Below are positions 51,601-60,600 of a stretch of DNA of 64,000 nucleotides, one piece after another; position 1 is the first letter of the stretch; each line of letters opens with the position of its first letter. This DNA is from Sipunculus nudus. Taxonomy: Eukaryota; Annelida; Sipuncula; Golfingiida; Sipunculidae. The notes below the pieces were generated by a model. The model saw only the letters and a list, made by a program, of their open reading frames with translations, was not told the DNA's origin and did not search any database. The position numbers and the translations under genes were made by a program. The stretch spans positions 13,508,882-13,572,881 of the forward strand of contig CM049317.1 in assembly GCA_026874595.1 (NCBI GenBank), read 5' to 3'.

Positions 51601-54600
51601 AAATTTTTCAAATTAAATAATACTGACTTAATTTCTGGCATGTACATAGGAACTATATAGAGGAAAATGTATGGTAAATATGAAGAAAACCAGATTAGTG
51701 GTTTTGATATTAGGCAGTCCTGGAGTGTGAAAATAGATTTCTTATAGAAAATTGAGGTTTTTCCTTAATATCTCGAAGGAATGAAGTCCTATTGACCAAA
51801 TTTTCGGCATGGTAGGAGATTTTGGGGACATCTAACTGTTTGCGGAATTTCAGATTCCTAGGTCCAATGGTGTCGAAACGTGCCAGTCTTACGGACGGAC
51901 ATCCGGACAGACAGACGAATGGAAGATGGACCACGACTAAAGCTCAGATGACTTATAGTCAGCTGAGCTAAAAATTGGTAAGTATCTATTGAAAATCAAG
52001 ATAAAATTTTTGATGCGGGTTTAAAACTGATGCAGGCGGTGCCTGAGAACCATACCTTTTATTTTGTTCAGCCTAAATGCATTAACATAGTTCCTACCAT
52101 GGTATAATAATAAGAGTTATATAGTAATGACCAATGTCCACACACACAAGAACTTTTATGTTCTCTGATGTTAGATAACCTGTTTAAACAGAAACCCTAG
52201 ATAGAAAATATGTATTTGTGAACATTTACATTAAAACAGAAACCAATGACAGAGAAATAACTAAAACCTTCTTCCCACTACCTACAGACACAAGCTCGAA
52301 CTGAGATTTTGTATAAAATCTAGAGTTGCCCATATGAGAAAGGCTTCAGGACTCGCATCCATTTTGTAATGGGAATACCTAAAGTGTATGAAATGAAAAA
52401 TTTGTCCGGAAAAATGTGTCTGTAATAGAGAGGTGGCCTATATAAGGAGTTCCTCCCATATATATACACATATACAGAAAAAACAAGAAAACAAAATAAA
52501 GTTATATAAATATATATACACACAGAGAAAAAATTAGAACCAGGCAGTTGACAAGCTACAACATGTATCCACCAAATCACAGAGGCATTGGTAAAGTAAG
52601 GCATTGAATGTTCCTGACTCCAAATTTGTGATATCAGAGATGCCAGTTAAACTCCCCACATGCAATTTTCACCAAAAAGAGATCTACAAATGGAAACAAC
52701 ATGCAAAATTTCAGGCCGGGACACCAATCAACAAATGAGAAAAAGTGCATCAATTTATTTCTTTGAAAAAATGGCTTGTGGTGCCACCTGTCTGTGCAAC
52801 AACAAAGCTATCCAAGACGGATAAACATGTAAAATTTCAGGCTAATACATCCATCCACTTCTTAGATATGAGTAATTTTCACATAAAGGAAACTGATGGA
52901 TGGATGCCACGTGAAAATAATTGTTAATGGTGCTACTAGTCTTGAGAACGAGACAGAGATATCTAACATCAATGGACATGCAGGTCAATACAGCAAACAA
53001 CTCCTGAGGAAAGGGCATCAATGTATTCTACAAAACATGAAGGTAGGTGGTGCCACCTCTCTGGTCTCTCTGAACAGATGGCAAATGCATGGATGGACAC
53101 CATGCAAATATCATTGTAGGTGGTGCCACCAGTCTTGAGTATGAAATGGATAGATCCAAGATCTATGAACATGCACAATTTCAGCTCAATACATTGAACC
53201 ACTCTTGAGATATGGACTGTTATCACAAAGACACCCAAATTCATACTGCACAGAAAAAATTGCAGGTGGTCTACAGTCTTTGTAACGCACATGTAAATAA
53301 TTATGCTGGGTTTTGGAAGGATTGTTCCAAGGTCTCAGAGGAGGTCTGTGGAAATGAATGCTGCGGTGGTAGCAGAACTTGTGTGAAACATAGTATCTAC
53401 AAAACTCTGTTTTGGCAGATACAATTACTGTTATAGGATTGTTTTTTTGCATGTAGCTTTAACTATGGACCAATCTTTTATCTAAAGCTGTGAAAGATGA
53501 TTATCAGAGATTTTCACTCAATTTCTATATCAAATTTTAGATTTAGACAACAAGTATTTTAGAAACCTGACCTGGTAATTGGTTGCACTTGACCTCCTTG
53601 CTTTATCAGATGACCTTGACCTGTCAGGTGACCTATCTGACCTTGAGCGTCTGCGACCTTGATCCCTAGAATGCTGCCTTTGGATTTTAGAATTATCATT
53701 CCTACGATTATCTCTGTCATCTCTGCTATATCTGGAATCACGTCTATTTCGGTCCATTGACCTATCTCGACTTCTTCTTGAATCTCGCCGGCTTCTGCCA
53801 TTGGACCTGTCTGGACTTCTTCTTGAATCACGTCTTTTTCTTTCTGCTGACCTGTCAGGACTTCCCCTGGATGTGCGTCTGTTTCTGTCGTCCGATCTGT
53901 CCCGGCCTTTTCCAGGCTCCCGTCTATCCCTGTCATCAGACTTGTCTCTGTCCCTGACAGAATCCCGTCTGTTTTGGTTGTCGGACCTGTCACGACTTCT
54001 CTGTTCCTGTCTATTTCTGTCATTTGACCTGTCTCCCTGGGACAGCCTTCTGTCTTCTATCTGTCTCTCCCTGTCAATTACACAATATATTTATTCATTT
54101 ATTTTTGTATTCACAAATGGGTACACTACTGATTCCTCCAGGAGACACTGACTGTGCTTTTCATACAGCTTGTCATCTCCAGTCATTGAGTGATGTAACC
54201 ACCATGTCCCCTAGTAGGCTGGGTCTTGCCCTGATATTATATAGCCTAACTCTCCAAAATATCTCCCCATTTACCATACTTTAAGACTTTGGATGAAAGT
54301 CTTGCATTGGTCAAAAACTGCCACAGTCAGATTTGGACCCATTCCTTCTGCAATGCAGGTCCTTTAATCATATGCTAACCACAAAACCAATTGGACTAAG
54401 TCTTACATCTGTTTTTCCTTGTCAGGAACAACAAACATTTAGACTAGATAATGCCTTTTCTTATTTTTTTTTTGGTTGCAGTGAGCATTTCCATTTCTTT
54501 ACATTCCTTATCTATCATTACCTACACAATATTCATGGAGGTATCCTTTCACAATGTTCCAGTGTGGTTCTTGCCTTTAAGATTTGCAGAGCCAATATTA

Positions 54601-57600
54601 TTTCAGACACATTAACATGCCTCTATTATTTCTAGGAGGGACTGGCCATGCTTTTGACAGTCCATCTCCAAAGTTAAGGTAATGGTAAAGGTGTGGGTTT
54701 ACAGTCTGATATCACTGACCATGTCAGTCTCATCCCATTTTAGTTACAATTTGTGTCCCTGGTCCTTCGGGCTTGTTCATTCTTGTAGCTTTTCTCGGCT
54801 ACTTGGGGAGCATACAACTCAAGCAGCCATAATGAACAACAGAAGGTTATTCATTCTACATTTGCCTGCAGTCCATGACCTTTACCCATTCACTCCTTGG
54901 TCAAGAGAGGGCTCATAGGTGGTAAAGATTTTGGCTGGGAGTCTTAATGCAGATGGCAGTCAGAACGGGATGTGAACCCACAACCTTTTGGTCTCAAGTC
55001 CTGCACCCTAACATCACACTCCAAGTCCTAAAATAGGCCCATAGCCAGTAAGTGTAACAATCAACTTAATTAATTTTAAGTGAGAGTCCAGCAAGGCTGA
55101 TTCTGGCCATTGTCACATCTGACCTCTGGGTAACTAATCCAGAAATTAGACATGCTGACAAGGACTTGTGCTACACCATAGTTCATACACATAGAAGACA
55201 TTTATCAATAGAATTTTATAAATAAGTGTTATTCATGAAAAGCAGGATACAAATCTACAGTGCTTAATTCAATATGTGGTAAAATAAGTCTAATTTCATT
55301 AAACTACAAGAAATGCATAGGTACAACTTTACAAGGAAATACTTGACAGTTCCTTATGAAGACTGTCATCATTCAATATCATTTTAATGTGACTTTCTTC
55401 TGTACCACTGATGTGGGTAAATACAGCATCTTGTCACATGTCGCACAGACTAATTTAATATCGCACAAATTACTTTGAAATTTCCCTAAATTTGAATGAT
55501 TTTAATCACCTTGATCTTGGGCTTTGGTCCTTTCGATTTCTCTGACCTCTTGGAGACACATTTCCATTTTGGTCCCGCTGCCGATCTGCCGACCTTCCTT
55601 TGACCCTAATGTCTTCTTCTGACCTTGACCTATCACTTGACCTGTTAAGACTTCTATCTGCCTGTTCACCCTTACCCTTCGACCTCTCATCTCTCTGCAT
55701 ACCATCATCAGAAATCCTTCTCCTATCTCCTCCTGCTTTATTACGATCATCATCTCTTGAAGATATTCTCCTATTGGCTTCCTTTGACTGTGACCTCTGA
55801 GCAAATGACTTTAATCTTGTGTTCTCATTTCCTCTTGTGCCTTCATTATTTCGTTTTGTTCTTTGGTTTTCTAGTTTTCTTCGGAGGTCATTATTCTCCA
55901 TCTCTTTTGACCTTGACCTACTATCAGCACTCTTCCATCTCTTCTCGGGAGGACTTCTTTCCGCTCGTGATGGTCTGCGCCAGGATGATGTATCTTCTTC
56001 GTCTTCATCTGATGATGAACCTGAATCGATCTTTTCATGCCGTTTATGCTTTTTCCTCCTAAAATTAAAATCATACTATTTGTATATCTAGTGTATATAA
56101 TCATGGGGTGCACTGAAAATAACTTATAAAATAAACCTTTGTTTAATTTAAGATGTATCTAAGGCTGTAAATTAAAGATTTATTGTTCTGCAGATTTGTT
56201 GCTCCTGGTTTTAGTGAATCAATTTTTTTTCTTGCAAATGATGGCCATGTTTTGGTAATGTTGCTAATTCTGAAAGGTATGGAAAATGGGATGAATTTTG
56301 TTCTGATCATATATACCATTTCAAGAACAGGAGCAAATTTTTGTATTTTCTAAGCAAACTGGCAACATTCCACATATTGTGTCTCAATAAAGTAAAAAAA
56401 TTGCCTGCATCATTTTTTGTTCCAAGAGTACCTTGATTACACCTTGAAAACCTATCCCATAACAAATGTCACATGCAAGAGATTAAGGGTTACAACAGAT
56501 ATTATTTCTTGGAGTAAAGGTGACAATGTAGCAAAGCTGGATTTAGGACCTATGTGATAATAACATTAGGCCTGTTGAAGTACCATTCATTTTTTCAATG
56601 AAATGTTTTCAATATACATTTGAATGTGGATGGAAACCATTTTTAATATGGATTGAACTTTCATACTAGTGAAACGTGACTGGAAATTGCTTTGGCTAAA
56701 TCTAGTGTAAAACTATTTCACCACATCATGTACAATTAAATGATGTCACTCAAGCAGTCTATTGTTTCACATAAAATCTTTTTTGAAGAAATGACACTGC
56801 AGGCACTTGATGTCAGTCTTTAGCCCAAACTGTTTTAGTTTATTTATCATGTGAAAGTACCAAACGGTTCTGCAATCTCCATTAGCCAAAATGGTTTGGG
56901 CACAGTTGCTGTGTGGGAGGTGTAAGTGATTACAGATAATATAATTTTGCTTGAAAGATGTACAGAAGATACATGGGCTCAACTACAGTGGAACCCCGTC
57001 TTGTGACCACCCCACAATTACGACCACTATTTTTGGTCCCAAATACACGATCCAGGTAACTTAGAGTTTCACAAATACGACCACCCCCAAATTACGACCA
57101 CTTTGGTCAGTCCCCAAGGTGGTCGTAATTGTGGGGTTCCACTGTATATGCAAAGTTATTGAAAACTACTAACTGTAAACCAAACACATGTTACCTTACC
57201 TTGCTTCTTTATCTTTCCTATCTTTTTTATTTTCCTTTCCTTTGCTACAAGACAGAAAATGAAAGTTAAACCAGAGTTGGCCTGGAGCTAGTCTCTACCC
57301 AAGAAAGATCCAATCCTAACCATTACTGTCATATTCATTATTTCTTACAACCAAAAGTTTACATTTTGAGTTTTAATTTCATTTACAGAAATAATTTTCA
57401 TGCATAAAGTAGATTATGTCAGAATTAGATAGAATACTGATGTCACAATATCCTCCTGTCTCTGAAGGCAACATTCCAGAACATTTGAACATATAGAAAT
57501 TAATAAACATTCACTGAATATACATCGTTAGCAAATCAACAAACCATCCTTATTATGCTTTAATTAGCCTTGCTGATATTGTTGATAGTTGACATGCAGC

Positions 57601-60600
57601 TGGATATATTTTTCATTACTCATGGGATAATAACACAATTATCATATGTCTGAAGTTGGAAATTATAATACAAAAAGTATGGACTGATGTTGCAGTGTAG
57701 TTCTCAGCATGGCTACTTTAATTGAAGACTGAAATGAGCCCAAGTGGCCAAGTTCAAATTAAAACTGAGTTGTGGAATCCTGGCTACTTTGATGGAGTTT
57801 ACCATAAGTGTATTCACAGAGGCAGACTGTAACATTACCCATCGTCTTCACTGAGTTCTCCGCCATCTTTGAAGCGGTTTTTCAGACCCGTGCGTTCCCA
57901 GTCAATGTCTCGCTCTTTACGCCTGCCACCTCGTTCTCGTTTCTGCGCTCTGTCGGCCATTTCATTTTCATTTAATCTGTCTCCTGTGAAATCAAGGTAC
58001 TATTTTTTTAAACAGAATTGATATTCCTTGAAATCCATACAATTATTGGTTATTATAATATTTGTAAAACTGACAAAATGTTCAGGTCTCAAAAATATTC
58101 TAGAACTACCATCTAAAGGGAATATGATTAACCTTAAACTATTAAAGGTTTAAATGCTGACAGCTCTAATAGAGGTAATTCAAAACTGGGAGTCATGGAA
58201 TCACTAGGAAAGGTGGATTTCATTTATTATCTCTAATAACACAATGACATTTTGCAAAATAGAGGGCTTTTATAATTCTGACATTATTGGTTTTTAAAAA
58301 TTTTTTAACTTTAATAGAAATTCTGCAGCTTATTAAGTTAAAAATACTGAATATAATCCATTTAGGAATGGTTATGTTTGCACAAATGCAATACAGTTCT
58401 GGATACAAGCAATTGATAATGACATAAAGTTAATAAATTTGATTACCTACCTTTGACCCACTTTTCCTCATCTTTATCTTTGGATTTGTCTCCCAGAGGA
58501 TGGAGTTTGCTGAGCTCTCGTCTCCAATGTGGTGGCGTCTCACTGCGGCCCCTCTCCCTTGATCGAGATCTGTACCTCTGAAAATGCATTGTTAACATAT
58601 TATTCAAATATCCTAAATTCTGATGACACTGGCCATAAATAAATCAATATACAGTTTTGAATCATCAAAATCTGACAATTAATGTAAAGTGTTGAGACAG
58701 AATGCAAGGCTGTCAATTTCACCATAGTGATTGTGTAAGTGGTTGATAACATGGCAATACTAGAATACAGGTAGTCGACAAGCGACTACGTGTATCCGCC
58801 TAAATCAGAGTGGGACAGGTAAAGTGAGGCATAGATTGAGTGGCAAGGGGAAATAGAGTGAGGTGTGTTGCATATTAGCATGGATGTCTGCAGCCGAAAT
58901 GTGTAAGTAGGTTGGACCACCTACCAGAAATCCAGAAAGCTGTCAAAGTTGTATACATGTGCAACATTTTAGGCAAAAGGTCAAACCACTACATGTATAT
59001 GAGTGATTTTATCCCATGGCAGACAGACAGACGCTGTGCAAAAATGGTTGCAGATGGCCCCTCCAATTTTGTATATGATAAAGAGCTATGTGAGATCTAA
59101 ACACGTGCAAAATTTTGGCCCAATCGGTCAAACGGTTCTCGAGATATGAGCTGGGATGTCTGCAGCATAAACTAGAATGTAGGTGGCACCACCTGTCATA
59201 AAATCAAGAAAGCTTTCCAGGATGTATAAAACTGCAAAATTTTAGGCAGATATGTCAAACCACTGCCGAGATATGAGTGATTTTAACCCAAGGCAGATGG
59301 AGGGTGTGCAAACATGGTTGCAGGTGGCGCCACAATTTTTTGTGTATATTTTAAAGCTATCCAAGGGCTACATTTGTACAAAATTTTTTTCCTGATCGGT
59401 CAAACAGTTCCCGAGATATGTGGGTTTATGTATGGAAACAGATGCACAAATGGACGCTTGGCAGAAAGGAAAGGTCAGAGGTCAAAACAAAATTGGGGCG
59501 CAGCAGTTCACATGTGACCTGAACATAATCCCGGGTTTCGTGAAATTCTGCCCAGCGGTTACGGAGGAGTTCTCCGGAATCCTACATGGCGGCGGCAGCA
59601 ACAGCGGCGGCGGCGTGCAACTGAAAACATAATATCCGCAAAACTCTGTTTTGGTGGATACAATTAGTTTCATCAATGTGGTTTAATGAATAGAATGTTC
59701 CTAATGAGAACATAAAGCTAGGTGATCCTATACACAAAGAGACGGACCTGATTAACCTTGTGTTCAGTGATACAACCTGAGCATCCCTTCATCAACATCT
59801 GTCAGTCAGTGCTCTGAGATATGTATCGTAACAGCCATGTTATCTGTGAAAATTCTGAATATATTTTCAATGTGTACATCAACAAGTTACTTTTCAAATA
59901 GAAACTTATGGCTTTGGAGATGCTGTAGTTTCCTTATACAATAAAGGCGAACCCCCTCTAAAACAGGCCCCCTTTTTCTGAAGCATATACTGACACTTGA
60001 AAGGCCAAAGCAACCGGGGTCAAGGTCACAATGTTTGAACTTCTCCGACCACTTGGTGGAAACAATTTTTGTATCAAATTGGAAGAAAAAAAATCTGCAG
60101 TTATTCAAAGGTAATGTGGTTCACAAAAATCCTATGTTTCTTCTGGCTTGACCTTGAAACCAAGGTCAAGGTCACTAGCCAGCGAACAAACCCAAGGTCC
60201 AAATTTCGACACCACAAGATATTTTTTTCTGAAAGTAAGAAAATCAGAGACAGGGGCAAGAATATTAATCTTTACAAGAAAATTATATTGGCCTTAACAA
60301 CAGAGCCTTACTTATATCTAGGCATTGTTCTTACCCTTGAAAACAAAACCTCATTCCCCTGAGGGTTCTGATAAACATGGAACATTTCACCCATTGGACT
60401 ATAATCTAGTTGTTACATACCACACTCCCGCGTCCCTTGATCCTGCGGCCTGATCGGTCGTACTGTATACGTCGTCCATATGGCAGTCTCTGAGGCTCCC
60501 GACGTCCTCCGTAACGGGGCGGGGACTTTCTCTTTTCCTCTTCCCTGATATATCAAAATATGAATTAAGTATAATTAACAATACAATTTTTTTTTTTTTT

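Larger units (their letters stand above)
45089..51974. mobile_element. Family A complex, probably several copies (6.9 kb)
   Basis: 5'-type ends (ACAAGGGACCCATGGGTCAC, then RGCGCTCAGCTG) occur at 45089, 47809 and, degraded, 48416. The single 3' end at 51942-51968 has the hairpin GCTCAGATGACT / AGTCAGCTGAGC, loop TAT, preceded by ACGGACGGAC-type microsatellite (about 51891-51916). Long degenerate units of roughly 680 bp are seen near the 3' end (the anchor TGGGCAAAATTTAAGGTAC at about 50714 and 51393). Confidence 0.6.
44940..52074. repeat. Interspersed repeat split in two by a family A insertion
   Basis: The left part carries AAGGTTTGGTTCTCAGGCAC and the right part its complement, GGTGCCTGAGAACCATACCT (52041-52060), so they are the inverted ends of one short element. 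Everything between about 45089 and 51974 has family A ends. Another piece of the same family is at 15428-15545. Confidence 0.5.
44916..53571. other. SR-cyclophilin 8.7-kb intron, repeat-filled
   Basis: Holds a repeat split by a family A complex (45089-51974), an internal about 500-bp duplication, GA-rich microsatellites (45737-45775 and 46413-46561), a 13-base G run at 49198-49210, and family B copy 2. No exon seen. Confidence 0.6.
54071..55509. other. SR-cyclophilin intron with SINE remnants
   Basis: 1.4 kb intron. Two tRNA-like stretches on the minus strand are listed separately; otherwise nothing recognised. Confidence 0.5.

Noticed and set aside
53559-54023. 154-codon minus ORF rich in Gly, Thr and Glu
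   Set aside because: It is an alternative frame of the RS exon. Splice phases and the RS composition of neighbouring exons select the other frame.
54955-55030. Functional tRNA gene
   Set aside because: Only A- and B-box-like words are present. No cloverleaf with paired acceptor stem can be drawn, so a SINE head is more likely.
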